Shown: in pieces, positions 8,226 to 16,384 of the stretch
How the letters are laid out: the number at the start of each line of letters is the position of its first letter
Numbering within the stretch: the first letter of the stretch is position 1
Source: Oscillospiraceae bacterium
GTDB lineage: Bacteria; Bacillota; Clostridia; Oscillospirales; Oscillospiraceae
Direction of reading: 5' to 3'
Assembly (NCBI GenBank): GCA_017535635.1
Contig: JAFXTU010000049.1
Coordinates: forward strand, 1 to 64,000
DNA length: 64,000 bases
The notes under the pieces: model-generated
Seen by the model: the letters and a program-made list of their open reading frames with translations, nothing else
Databases searched by the model: none
Told to the model about the DNA's origin: nothing
Made by a program: the position numbers and the translations under genes

Positions 8226-9098
8226 TTGAAAGAGACAAAAAAGCGCCTGGGGGACCGGAAGGACGGGACCCTGCTCCGGGACCTGGATTCCATGCATTTC
8301 ATCGTGCCCCTGCTCTACCCCAACCGCTGCGACAACGAGGCGTTCATCTCCGAGCGCATCGACCTTACAAAGCTGGAGGGGTACCTGGCCCGAAAGAACG
8401 CGGGGCGGGAGGACCATCCTCTGAAGCTCTTCTACGTCATCGTCGCCGCCGTGGGCAAGGCCTGCCTCCTGCGGCCCAAGATGAACCGTTTCATTGCCAA
8501 CAAAAACATGTACCAGCGCAATGAGCTCACCGCCGCCTTCGTGGTGAAGAAGGAGTTTTCCGACAGTGGGGCCGAGGCCCTGGCGAAGCTCCGCTTCCAG
8601 CCGGAGGACACCGTCGACACGGTGTGGGAAAAGATCGTGGGGCAGATCACCTCCACCCGGAGTGAAAAGATCGACTCCTCCACCGAGAGCATGGACATGT
8701 TCAACAAGATGCCCCGCTTCCTCTCCAAGTTCCTGGTGTGGATCGTCACCCGGCTGGACATCCACGGCTGGGTGCCCTCCTCCCTCATCGAGACGGATCC
8801 CTATTACTGCTCCATCGTCCTCACCAACCTGGGCTCCATCAAGCTCCACGCGGGCTACCACCACCTCACCAACTGGGGCACCAACTCCCTCTTCATCGCC
8901 GTGGGGGAGCGGAAGAAGCGCCCCTGGTATGACGAGGAAGGGAACGTGGAGATGCGGGACTCCATCGACCTGGGCATCACCGTGGACGAGCGCATCGCCG
9001 ACGGGTACTATTATTCCAAGACCGTGCGCCTGGTGAAGAAGCTGCTGGAAAACCCGGAGCTGCTGGACGCGCCCCTCAGCCAGGAAGTGGAGTACTGA
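8226..9098 (+). CDS. Lipoyl-less 2-oxoacid dehydrogenase E2-like acyltransferase (CAT fold)
   Basis: A 290-residue protein matching the catalytic (chloramphenicol-acetyltransferase-like) domain of E2 acyltransferases, with no lipoyl or peripheral-subunit-binding domain. The family signature appears near the C-terminus as VDERIADGYY; in true E2 enzymes the segment reads HRxxDG, so the catalytic His is Glu here. From memory, stand-alone proteins of this kind with Glu occur in Clostridia; their reaction is unknown. TTG at 8226 is chosen because GAAGGA lies 6 bases upstream, whereas the longer frame opens at the predicted transcription start. No E1 or E3 gene is near, so it is unlikely to serve a normal dehydrogenase complex. 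Confidence 0.8.
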   Translation: MKETKKRLGDRKDGTLLRDLDSMHFIVPLLYPNRCDNEAFISERIDLTKLEGYLARKNAGREDHPLKLFYVIVAAVGKACLLRPKMNRFIANKNMYQRNELTAAFVVKKEFSDSGAEALAKLRFQPEDTVDTVWEKIVGQITSTRSEKIDSSTESMDMFNKMPRFLSKFLVWIVTRLDIHGWVPSSLIETDPYYCSIVLTNLGSIKLHAGYHHLTNWGTNSLFIAVGERKKRPWYDEEGNVEMRDSIDLGITVDERIADGYYYSKTVRLVKKLLENPELLDAPLSQEVEY

Positions 9099-9130
9099 TT
9101 TTCAATTCCTAAACAGGAAGGTATTTGAAG

Positions 9131-9823
9131 ATGAAAAGAAGCTTATTGATTCTTTTGAGTCTGGCGCTAGTGCTGTGTTTCGCCGCCTGTACCAAGACGC
9201 CGGACCCGGCGCCCAGCACCGCCCCCACCGCCCCGGCGGAGGGCCGGGGGGAGATCATCACCACCGCCTCCCCCGACGCGACCAGTACGCCGGAAGCGAC
9301 TCCCAAGCCCACCCCGGCCCCGGCTCCCACCTTCGAGCCCGCGCCGGAGGGGAGCCAGCCCACCGCCGTCCCCATCCCGGAGGCCACCCTTGAGCCGGGG
9401 GAGGGTGCGCCGGAGGCCCCGGAGGTGACTCCCGCCCCTGCCCCCGTGGGGGGGAGCGTGGACGTCTCCGGCTTCTTCCGCAGCGACACGGGCACGGCCC
9501 TGAACCTGGTTGCCGACTGGCGGGCTGTCTCGGTTTCCACGGACACGGTGAAGATCACCGTCACCCTCTCCCTGGAATCCTACAGCCTGGACGTGGGGGA
9601 CCGGCGGAACAACACCCTCACCTTCAACGGGGAGAGCTATGCCTTCACCACCGACCCCATTCTGGTGGAGGGGGGCTTCGCCAAAACGGCGATCTATACC
9701 TGGGAAAAGGAAGTCCCCGCGGGCAGCCTGGGCTTCACCCTCTCGGTGCGCTGGGAGCTGCTGGGCTCCTACAGCGGCAAGGAGATGGAGGCCATTGAGC
9801 TCTCCGGCAGCTACCGCCCGTAA
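9131..9823 (+). CDS. Secreted lipoprotein with a Pro/Ala/Thr/Glu linker
   Basis: A 230-residue exported protein. Signal peptide MKRSLLILLSLALVLCFAAC ends in a lipobox (lipidated Cys at about residue 20). A low-complexity linker rich in Pro, Ala, Thr and Glu (about 25-105) then spaces a C-terminal beta-rich domain of about 120 residues from the membrane. The globular part was not recognised. ATG at 9131 with AGGAAGG 9 bases upstream is preferred over TTG at 9125. It lies 44 bases before the SLH-domain gene, so the two are probably co-expressed surface proteins. Confidence 0.75.
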   Translation: MKRSLLILLSLALVLCFAACTKTPDPAPSTAPTAPAEGRGEIITTASPDATSTPEATPKPTPAPAPTFEPAPEGSQPTAVPIPEATLEPGEGAPEAPEVTPAPAPVGGSVDVSGFFRSDTGTALNLVADWRAVSVSTDTVKITVTLSLESYSLDVGDRRNNTLTFNGESYAFTTDPILVEGGFAKTAIYTWEKEVPAGSLGFTLSVRWELLGSYSGKEMEAIELSGSYRP

Positions 9824-9867
9824 CTCTGTCAACAAAAAAAACAACATATCATTGGAGGAAAGGAAAA

Positions 9868-11505
9868 ATGAAAAAGAGACTTTTGGCCGCGCTTCTCACG
9901 CTGGTGATGGTCCTGAGCCTGGCGCCGCTGTCGGCCCTGGCGGTCTCCGACGCGGACAACGGAGACTGGAGCGCCAAAGCCGTCGCCCTGCGGAATACCG
10001 CCGAGGCGGAGCTGATGGTGCGCACCGGGGACATCGACGCCCTGAACGAGGAATACGCCATTGAGGACGGTTATAACCCCTTCACAGCGAGTAATCAACG
10101 ATCCCACGGCTATCCCTGGGAGAAGGACGATACCGACCCGGAGGGGACCGACCGCATCTATGTGGGCTCCCACTGGAACGGGGACGCCAGCGACGGTTAC
10201 AGCAGCAACTACAGCAGCTGGAAAGACTACCCCGAGGACGAATGGAACGCCTCCCGCGCCTTCGGAGAGGGCGCGGCGGTTATCACCCTGAACTACGACG
10301 CCTCCGGCATCACCGTGCAAAACGCCCTGCTCCAGATCTGCATCGACGATTTCCAGGCTCTCAGCTGGGAAAGCAGATTTACCGTCACCCTCAACGGAAA
10401 GGACGCCCCCTTCATCGCAGAGCTTCTGAACCAGGTGGATCAGACCGGCCCCACCTCCTACATCATCTCCGCCATCCTTCCCCCCAGCTTCTATGAGGAC
10501 GTCGCCTCCGGGAAGCTCGCCGTCGCCATCGACGAGGAGACGGGCTGCGGGGATGGCTTCGCCGTGGACTTTGTAAAGCTCCTGGTGAACTATCAGAAGG
10601 AGGTCTTTACGGGCAAGTTCTCCGGCTTTACGGAGCCGGGGGCCACCGTGCGCCTCCTGGGCACCTCCACCACCGTCACCGCCTCCGACTCCGGCGGCTT
10701 CACCTTCGAGGCAGTCCCCGGCCTGAACGCGGTCCGGGCCTCCAAGGAGGGTTATGTGGAGCGTTACGCATACGGCATCGTGGTCTCGGACAAGGCACAG
10801 GCGGAGGAATGGGAGCTGTGGACGCCCTATCTCAACCTCTACGAGGGCCAGGGCAGCCCGGACATCGACTTCACCCAGTTCGGCGCCACCGCCGCCTGGG
10901 AGAACGCCCACAACTGGGCCAAGGCGGAGCTGGAGGAGGCGGATAAGCTGGGCCTCATCCCCGACTGTCTGAAGGGGGCCGACCTCACCGCCCCCATCAC
11001 GAGGGCGGAGTTCGCCGCCGTGAGCGTAAAGCTCTTCGAGGCCATGAGCTACACGAAAGCCTCCCCCGCCCCGGCGGACACCTTCTCCGACACCTCCGAC
11101 CCCGAGGTACTGAAAGCTTTCGCCCTGGGCGTCACCAACGGCACCGACAGTGTTAAGAAGCTGTTTGACCCCAACGCTTTCATCTCCCGGGAGCAGACCG
11201 CCACCATGCTGACGCGGGTGTACAAGAAGCTGAACCTCTCCGGCTGGACCCTGGAGACAGACGCCTCCTTCGCCGACGCCTTCCGCGCCCTCTTCACCAT
11301 GCCAGAGCCCTTTGCCGACGATGCCGATATCTCAGGCTGGGCCAAGGACAGCGTGTACTTCATGGCCGCCAACGGCATCGTAAACGGGGTTGGTGACAAC
11401 CGCTTCGCCCCCAAGCTGGTGAACACCGGCAAGGAGACCCTGAACTACGCCACCCGGGAGCAGGCCCTGCTCATGAGCGTAAGAACGGTGAACAATTTAG
11501 GATAA
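9868..11505 (+). CDS. S-layer homology (SLH) domain surface protein
   Basis: A 545-residue exported protein with a cleavable signal peptide (about residues 1-25, ending SALA). The N-terminal half is a beta-rich ectodomain. A carboxypeptidase-regulatory-like Ig-type domain follows near 250-300 (FTEPGATVRLLGTSTTVTA). Three SLH-like repeats lie near 340-545: ADLTAPITRAEFAAVSVKLF, the stretch around FDPNAFISREQTATMLTRVY, and ANGIVNGVGDNRFAP. SLH repeats usually anchor to pyruvylated secondary wall polymers. A ribosome binding site, GGAGGAAAGG, lies just upstream. The ligand of the ectodomain is unknown. Confidence 0.88.
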   Translation: MKKRLLAALLTLVMVLSLAPLSALAVSDADNGDWSAKAVALRNTAEAELMVRTGDIDALNEEYAIEDGYNPFTASNQRSHGYPWEKDDTDPEGTDRIYVGSHWNGDASDGYSSNYSSWKDYPEDEWNASRAFGEGAAVITLNYDASGITVQNALLQICIDDFQALSWESRFTVTLNGKDAPFIAELLNQVDQTGPTSYIISAILPPSFYEDVASGKLAVAIDEETGCGDGFAVDFVKLLVNYQKEVFTGKFSGFTEPGATVRLLGTSTTVTASDSGGFTFEAVPGLNAVRASKEGYVERYAYGIVVSDKAQAEEWELWTPYLNLYEGQGSPDIDFTQFGATAAWENAHNWAKAELEEADKLGLIPDCLKGADLTAPITRAEFAAVSVKLFEAMSYTKASPAPADTFSDTSDPEVLKAFALGVTNGTDSVKKLFDPNAFISREQTATMLTRVYKKLNLSGWTLETDASFADAFRALFTMPEPFADDADISGWAKDSVYFMAANGIVNGVGDNRFAPKLVNTGKETLNYATREQALLMSVRTVNNLG

Positions 11506-11525
11506 GGCGTTCCGTACGAAGCGCC

Positions 11526-11659
11526 GTCATTGCGAGGAGGCCCCGCAGGGGACGACGTGGCAACCCGTACCCTTCCCCGCAGGGGGTCCTTGAAAGCGCC
11601 CGGCAAAGGGACGGGGGTTACGGATTGCCACACCAGCGTGCGCGCTGGTTCGCAATGAC
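11526..11659. repeat. REP/MITE-like palindromic element bounded by GTCATTGCGA
   Basis: The ends are a perfect inverted repeat, GTCATTGCGA (11526-11535) and TCGCAATGAC (11650-11659). Inside, a CGTGGCAACCCGTA arm faces TACGGATTGCCAC, so the roughly 134-base element can fold into one long imperfect hairpin. It encodes nothing. Elements with these ends are common intergenic repeats in related Clostridia (recalled, not searched). Confidence 0.7.
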
Positions 11660-11667
11660 AAGACGAA

Positions 11668-11895
11668 AGACTCCCCCAGTCAGCTTCGCTGACATTCCGC
11701 GGGCGAGGGCCCCATTCCGCGCGCAAGGGGCCATTCCGCGCGCAAGGGGCCATTCCGCGCGCAAGGGGTCCCACTGGGGATGCGCGTGCTACCCCCACTG
11801 GGGATGCGCGTGCTACCCCCACGCTGGGACTCGTGCGCTACAGACCCGCCGCAAAGCGGTGGGCGCGCGATACAGCCCTCGGAGAGGGAGCCGAG
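11668..11895. repeat. Second repeat unit with two tandem arrays
   Basis: The unit begins with CTCCCCCAGTCAGCTTCGCTGACA and ends with CCTCGGAGAGGGAGCC, the two halves of a palindromic element. Between them are three copies of a 19-base unit starting CATTCCGCGCGCAAGGGG (11713-11768) and two exact copies of a 24-base unit (11771-11794 and 11795-11818). No credible protein is encoded; open frames across it are low complexity. Together with the preceding element it fills the gene-free stretch 11506-11954. Confidence 0.65.
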
Positions 11896-11903
11896 AATCG
11901 TAA

Positions 11904-11937
11904 ACGTGGCCGCCGCGAAAGTTCGCGGCGGCCACGT
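11904..11937 (-). terminator. Palindromic terminator downstream of larC
   Basis: A 16-base arm (11904-11919) pairs perfectly with 11922-11937 around a 2-base centre. It lies 18 bases beyond the larC stop (minus strand) and is followed on that strand by a short T-rich stretch (TTTACG). It also closes the repeat island on the plus strand. Confidence 0.6.
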
Positions 11938-11954
11938 CATAAGATCTGTACAGT

Positions 11955-13184
11955 TCAGTCCAGCCCGATCTTCGCCCGGACTTCCTCCAGGCTCAGGCCC
12001 TCCTCCCGGGCAATGCGGCTGAGATCGTCGTACTCCGCTTTTTTCCGCACGACCCCCCAGCCCTCGGAGATCTTGAGGCGCACGGGGCCGTAGGGGGTAT
12101 CCAGCGTCTCCTCCCGGCGATGCAGGGTGCTCCGGGCGCACTTTACCTCCCGCACCCCCAGGGTGGTGGTGTGGCGGAAGAGGACCCGCAGGAGGGCCTC
12201 CCGCGTGGCGGGGGTGCAGAGGGAGATCAGCAGGACGCCGGGGCGATTCTTCTTCATGCCGATGGGCACGGTGTATACGTCCCTGGCCCCGGCGGCCCAC
12301 AGCCGCTCCTGGGCGTAGCCCAGGGCCTCGGGGCTCATGTCGTCCAGGTTGCAGCGGAGCTCGATCACCTCTTCGGCGCCGTCCTCCGTATCTCCCCAGA
12401 GGGCCCGGAGGCAGTTGGCCGCCTCGAAGTCCTTCTTACCCATGCCGTAGCCGCTCTTCTCCAGCCGCAGCACGGGCATGGGGCCGAACCTGGTGACAAA
12501 GTGCCGCAGGAGCGCCGCCCCGGTGGGAGTGCAGAGCTCGCCCCGGATGCTGCCGGAATACATGGGGATCCCCTCCAACAGCTCCGCCGTCGCCGGAGCG
12601 GGGACGGGGACGACGCCGTGGGCGCATTTTACCATCCCGGAGCCCACGTGCACCGGGGAAGCCAGGACCTGGTCCGGCTTCAAAAGGTACATGAGATAGC
12701 AGACTCCCGCCACATCCGCCAGAGCGTCCAGGGCCCCCACCTCATGGAAGTGGACCTCCTCCACCGGGACGCCGTGGACCTTGCTCTCGGCCCTGGCGAT
12801 GGAGTCGTATACGGCCCGAACTTCCGCCTTGACCTCCTCCGGCAGGTCCATGTGCCCGATGAGGTGGGCGATCCCGGCGGCGGAGGAGTGCTCATGGTGG
12901 TGGCCATGGTCGTGGTCGTGGTCGTGATGATGCTCATGGGCATGCTCATGGGCATGGAGATGGTCGTGGTCGTGGGACTCCTCCTCTTCCCCATGGACGG
13001 TCACCTCCATGTGGGTGCCGGTGATGCCGCACTTCTCGCTTTCGCAAGTCCGGACCTCTACCTCCGGCAGAAGCCGGTTCATCCGCTCCAGAAAAGCGGA
13101 CTTGTCCGGCAGGAGCTCGTAGAGGGCCGCCATGAGCATATCCCCCGCCGCTCCCATTTCGCAGCTCAGATACAGCGTTTTCAT
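11955..13184 (-). CDS. larC: Nickel pincer cofactor biosynthesis protein LarC
   Basis: LarC is the CTP-dependent cyclometallase that inserts nickel into the pyridinium bis-thiocarboxylate mononucleotide to make the nickel-pincer nucleotide. The 409-residue product starts with MKTLYLSCEMGAAGDMLMA, typical of the family. It carries a His/Asp/Glu-rich stretch at about residues 69-100, a likely nickel store, and the C-terminal LarC domain (ELRCNLDDMSPE, GMKKNRPG). In Lactobacillus plantarum larC is split by a frameshift; here it is one frame. Its start overlaps the larB stop by 4 bases, so the two are translationally coupled. Confidence 0.95.
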   Translation of the reverse strand: MKTLYLSCEMGAAGDMLMAALYELLPDKSAFLERMNRLLPEVEVRTCESEKCGITGTHMEVTVHGEEEESHDHDHLHAHEHAHEHHHDHDHDHGHHHEHSSAAGIAHLIGHMDLPEEVKAEVRAVYDSIARAESKVHGVPVEEVHFHEVGALDALADVAGVCYLMYLLKPDQVLASPVHVGSGMVKCAHGVVPVPAPATAELLEGIPMYSGSIRGELCTPTGAALLRHFVTRFGPMPVLRLEKSGYGMGKKDFEAANCLRALWGDTEDGAEEVIELRCNLDDMSPEALGYAQERLWAAGARDVYTVPIGMKKNRPGVLLISLCTPATREALLRVLFRHTTTLGVREVKCARSTLHRREETLDTPYGPVRLKISEGWGVVRKKAEYDDLSRIAREEGLSLEEVRAKIGLD

Positions 13185-13942
13185 CCGCTTTTCCTCCCCA
13201 TATGATTGATCATACCGGCCAGATAGCCGGCGCCGAAGCCGTTGTCGATGTTCACCACGCTGACTCCGCTGGCACAGGAGTTCAGCATGCTCAAGAGAGC
13301 CGCCAGGCCCCCGAAGGCCGCCCCGTAGCCCACGCTGGTGGGCACGGCGATCACCGGACAGTCTGCCAGGCCGCCGATGACGCTGGCAAGGGCCCCCTCC
13401 ATCCCCGCGATGGCCACGATGGCCCTGGCGCGCATGATCTCCTCCGTGTGGGCCAGGAGCCGGTGGAGCCCCGCCACCCCCACGTCGTAGAGGCGGACTA
13501 CCCGGTTCCCCAGCATCTCGGCGGTGAGGGCCGCCTCCTCCGCCACGGGAATATCGCTGGTGCCGCCGGTGGCCACCATCACGCTGCCGTCCCCGTCCGG
13601 CTCCGGGATGCCGCCGATGATCCCGATGCGCCCCAGCTCATGATAGCTGAGGGGCAGGGCTTCGGCGACCAGCTGGGCGGCCTCTTTGGACATGCGGGTA
13701 ATGAGCACCCGCTCCTGCCCCCCCGCCAGGAGGGCCTTGGAGATGTCCCGGATCTGCTCCGGGGTCTTCCCCGCGCCGTAGATGACCTCCGCCGTCCCCT
13801 GTCTGAGGCCCCGGTGCATGTCTATTTTAGCGAAGCCCAGCTCCTGAAAGGGCTCCATTTTCAGCTTTACCACCGCGTCCTCCACGCTGAGGTTCCCGTT
13901 CTTCACGTCCTCCAGCAGGGCACGGACGTCCTTCTGTTCCAT
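13181..13942 (-). CDS. larB: Nickel pincer cofactor biosynthesis protein LarB
   Basis: LarB carboxylates the pyridinium ring of nicotinic acid adenine dinucleotide and cleaves the phosphoanhydride, the first step of pincer-cofactor synthesis. The 253-residue product has the PurE-like C-terminal fold: IGIIGGIPEPDGDGSVMV, ATGGTSDIPVAEEAA and AVPTSVGYGAAFGG. It starts 1 base after the larE stop and overlaps larC by 4 bases, giving a compact larE-larB-larC operon. Confidence 0.95.
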   Translation of the reverse strand: MEQKDVRALLEDVKNGNLSVEDAVVKLKMEPFQELGFAKIDMHRGLRQGTAEVIYGAGKTPEQIRDISKALLAGGQERVLITRMSKEAAQLVAEALPLSYHELGRIGIIGGIPEPDGDGSVMVATGGTSDIPVAEEAALTAEMLGNRVVRLYDVGVAGLHRLLAHTEEIMRARAIVAIAGMEGALASVIGGLADCPVIAVPTSVGYGAAFGGLAALLSMLNSCASGVSVVNIDNGFGAGYLAGMINHMGRKSG

Positions 13943-14686
13943 CTATCTCCCCTCCAGATCCAAGAGCACCGTAGTGAAGCAGGGGGCCAGAGCGCCGCGC
14001 AGCTTTTCCGCCTCCCCCGCTGCCCTCGTCAGCTCCGCCTTTGGCAGCTGCAGCCGGGCCGCGTCGTGGAAGACACGGACCCGGAAGTCCCGGTATCCCA
14101 GGCCCAGCAGGGCGGTCTCGGCCCCCTCCACCCGCGCCAGCAGCTCCTTCGTGATCTCCGTCCCGGTGGGGACGCGGGTGGCCAGGCAGGCATAGGCGGG
14201 CTTATCCCAGGTGGGAAGAGACGCCTCCCGGCTGCGGCGGCGGATCTCGTCCTTGGTCAAACCGCAGAGCCGCAGGGGCGAGAGGACCCCGAATTCCCGG
14301 AGGGCCCGCATCCCCGGCCGGTCCCCGGCGTCGTCGGAGGCGTTGGACCCGTCCAGGAGGACCGTATACCCGTCCTGCGCCGCCCGCTCCCGGATGGCGG
14401 TGAGAATGTGGATCTTGCAGTGGTAGCAGCGGTCCGGCGGATTGGCCGTCACGGCAGGATCGGAAAGCACGTCCACCGGAAGGACGGTGAGCTCCACGCC
14501 CATCCGGGCGCAGAGCGCCTCCGCCTCCGCCTTTTCAAAGGCGGGCTGGAAGGCCGAGGATACGCAGTAGGGCTTCACGTCCGCCCCGCAGTCCAGGGCC
14601 GCCCGGAGGAGGTAGGTGGAATCCACCCCGCCGGAAAAGGCCAGGGCCGCCTTGGGATGCTCCTGAAAAAAGTCTCTGAGTTCCAT
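13943..14686 (-). CDS. larE: Sulfur transferase LarE (pincer cofactor synthesis)
   Basis: LarE adenylates the LarB product and installs sulfur on its carboxylates. The 247-residue product has the PP-loop SGGVDS at residues 18-23. It carries three candidate active-site cysteines: Cys87 and Cys90 (CYHC) and Cys167 (YACLATR). Family knowledge separates single-cysteine LarE, which sacrifices its own cysteine, from three-cysteine LarE, which carries a [4Fe-4S] cluster; the pattern here suggests the second type. The start at 14686 (MELRDFF) has GAGGG 8 bases upstream. A longer frame reaching 14764 would run into the promoter. First gene of the lar operon. Confidence 0.92.
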   Translation of the reverse strand: MELRDFFQEHPKAALAFSGGVDSTYLLRAALDCGADVKPYCVSSAFQPAFEKAEAEALCARMGVELTVLPVDVLSDPAVTANPPDRCYHCKIHILTAIRERAAQDGYTVLLDGSNASDDAGDRPGMRALREFGVLSPLRLCGLTKDEIRRRSREASLPTWDKPAYACLATRVPTGTEITKELLARVEGAETALLGLGYRDFRVRVFHDAARLQLPKAELTRAAGEAEKLRGALAPCFTTVLLDLEGR

Positions 14687-14711
14687 AGAATGTACCCTCA
14701 AATAGGACTCT

Positions 14712-14739
14712 GCCCTCCGGCGCAGGAGCACCGGAGGGC
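14712..14739 (-). promoter_or_regulatory. Hairpin in the larE leader
   Basis: GCCCTCCGG (14712-14720) pairs with CCGGAGGGC (14731-14739) around a 10-base loop. It begins about 5 bases after the predicted larE transcription start and could also end transcripts of the upstream TIM-barrel gene. No T-run is evident. Confidence 0.4.
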
Positions 14740-14748
14740 TCTCTATCA

Positions 14749-14779
14749 ACACAATAGCACACAATCAGATTTGTGTCAA
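14749..14779 (-). promoter_or_regulatory. larE promoter with ACACAA/TTGTGT operator-like repeats
   Basis: On the minus strand: TTGACA (complement of 14774-14779), 17-base spacer, TATTGT (complement of 14751-14756). Between the boxes lies the dyad ACACAA-N6-TTGTGT (14759-14776), and another ACACAA sits at 14749-14754 over the -10 box. The -35 box overlaps the stop of the upstream TIM-barrel gene. A regulator bound here would block polymerase; which one is unknown. Confidence 0.6.
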
Positions 14780-15756
14780 TCATCAAAGATGGGCATTCCC
14801 AGGGCCTCCCGCTGGGCGCGGAGGAAGCGCTCATGCTGGGCGTTGTCGTCGGTGATGAACTCGAAGGTGAGGAATTCCGGGGCGATGCGGTCCATGAGCT
14901 CCCGGATGCCCTCCCCGGTGAAGGGCTGGTGCTTGTCCACGTTGTAGGCGTGGCTGAACATCTGCCAGCTCCGCTCCCGGTAGGTCTTCCCCAACTCCGG
15001 GGGCTCCTCCATCATCTTCCGGCAGTAGTCGGAGGTGATGGACTGGTTCAGGTGGACGCCCCGGACGTACTTGCAGAGCTCCCCGTGGGCGTCCAGGAGA
15101 CGATGGATATAGGCGACGCCCTCCTCCTGGGTCTCCAGGTCCAGGTCATTATGGAGAAGGTGGCCCGTGTCCAGCATGATCCCCTTGTTGGGGTAGTCGA
15201 TCCCCTCCATGAGCCGCTTTGTCATTTCCGGCCTTGTAAAGCGGAGGCCGGGGAGCCAGAGGTTTTCCAGCAGGAGGACAAGGTCGGTTTCCTCCTCCCC
15301 CGCCAGAGCCTCGCTTATGATCTCACAGGCGGCGCCCACGACCTCCTCGTCCGTATGCCGGTACTGCCGGGTGAAGGACTCCCGGATGGAGGCGTCGGAG
15401 ACGTGCCAGACGGCGTACTTTGCCCCGAAGCGCTTGGCCAGGGCCCAGTCCCGGCGGAATTCCTCCACCAGGCGCACTTTGTCCAGGGTGCCGCCGAAGG
15501 CGGCCTTCGCCGTCTCCAGGTCGTCGTATTCCCTTTGGAGGGCCTCTCGGTCCTCCCGCCAGAAGTCCAGCCAGTAGTTGTGGTTGGACATGTGGAAGCC
15601 CAGGATTGCCTCCGGCGGGATGATCTGCCGCTCGTCCTCGCCGTAGTACATGAGCTCCACCCCGTCGAAGCCCCGAAGGAGCCTCCGCAGATCCTCCGAG
15701 GTCCGGAAGCGGTCCAGATCCTCCGGGCTGGTGGTGAGATTGAAGGTGACTTTCAT
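14776..15756 (-). CDS. Sugar phosphate isomerase/epimerase-like TIM-barrel protein
   Basis: A 326-residue xylose-isomerase-like (AP endonuclease 2 family) TIM barrel. Strand-end motifs with putative metal ligands are LLENLWLPG, IMLDTGHLLHN, VRGVHLNQS and a C-terminal LTFEFI. The family covers epimerases, isomerases, dehydratases and phosphodiesterases, so no substrate is assigned. Its start overlaps the cobC stop by 4 bases, which makes it the last member of the transporter-cobamide run and hints at a role in cobamide or nucleotide-sugar chemistry. That hint rests on context alone. Confidence 0.8.
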   Translation of the reverse strand: MKVTFNLTTSPEDLDRFRTSEDLRRLLRGFDGVELMYYGEDERQIIPPEAILGFHMSNHNYWLDFWREDREALQREYDDLETAKAAFGGTLDKVRLVEEFRRDWALAKRFGAKYAVWHVSDASIRESFTRQYRHTDEEVVGAACEIISEALAGEEETDLVLLLENLWLPGLRFTRPEMTKRLMEGIDYPNKGIMLDTGHLLHNDLDLETQEEGVAYIHRLLDAHGELCKYVRGVHLNQSITSDYCRKMMEEPPELGKTYRERSWQMFSHAYNVDKHQPFTGEGIRELMDRIAPEFLTFEFITDDNAQHERFLRAQREALGMPIFDD

Positions 15757-16379
15757 GGATGGATCCTTTCCGGCGGGATCTCCGCCAGGGCGGCAAAGGG
15801 AATTGGCTCCGTCAGCTCCGGAGAGGAAGCCCAGGAAGACTCCTCCAGGTGGAGGATATAGCCCCCGCCGTTTTTCACAAACCAGTCGTAATAGTCCTTC
15901 TCCGGGCGGCCGAAGCGGCTGAGGAGGGCCATCACCGTACCCCCGTGGGCGGCGATGAAGAGCTGTTTTTCTCCCACGGCCATGGCCTCCCGGACCACGC
16001 CTTCAAAGGCGGCGCAGACCCGGTCCACAAATTCGGGCATGCTCTCGCCCCCGGGGCACTTCCCCCGGCACATCCCGTCCACCCACTTCTGGTACTCCTC
16101 GTTCCCGGTCATCTCCTCATAGTTCAGCCCCTCGAAGATGCCGAAGTCCATCTCCCGGAAGTCCGGCACCGGGATCTGCTCGGCATTTGGAAAACAAATC
16201 TCCGCCGTCCGGGTCGCCCGGGACATGGGGCTGACGCAGACCTTTTTCACCCAGGGAAGAGTGCCGAAGCGCCTCAGCTCCTCCTCCCCCTCCGGGCAGA
16301 GGGGCACGTCCGTCCGGCCCTGGTAGCGGCCGTCCCGGTTCATGCTCGTCTTGCCGTGACGCAGAATAAGGATCTCCAT
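15753..16379 (-). CDS. cobC: Histidine phosphatase, probable alpha-ribazole phosphatase CobC
   Basis: A 208-residue histidine (phosphoglycerate-mutase-like) phosphatase. It has the catalytic LRHGKTSMN near residue 6, MSRATRTAEI for the second phosphate contact, and IAAHGGTVMALL for the second His. By itself the family is broad. The setting directly after cobT, cobU and cobS makes removal of the 5-prime phosphate from alpha-ribazole phosphate or cobamide phosphate the likely job. It starts 5 bases after the CobU-like gene and overlaps the next gene by 4 bases. Confidence 0.8.
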   Translation of the reverse strand: MEILILRHGKTSMNRDGRYQGRTDVPLCPEGEEELRRFGTLPWVKKVCVSPMSRATRTAEICFPNAEQIPVPDFREMDFGIFEGLNYEEMTGNEEYQKWVDGMCRGKCPGGESMPEFVDRVCAAFEGVVREAMAVGEKQLFIAAHGGTVMALLSRFGRPEKDYYDWFVKNGGGYILHLEESSWASSPELTEPIPFAALAEIPPERIHP

Positions 16380-16384
16380 GCCGC

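Noticed and set aside
11713..11818. Tandem repeats considered as a CRISPR array
   Set aside because: The units are contiguous, with no unique spacers between copies, and no cas genes are present.
11625..11903. Open frame of about 90 codons across the repeat island
   Set aside because: Its translation consists of the 19- and 24-base repeats (Arg/Ala/Trp/Cys runs). There is no ribosome binding site and no likely function.
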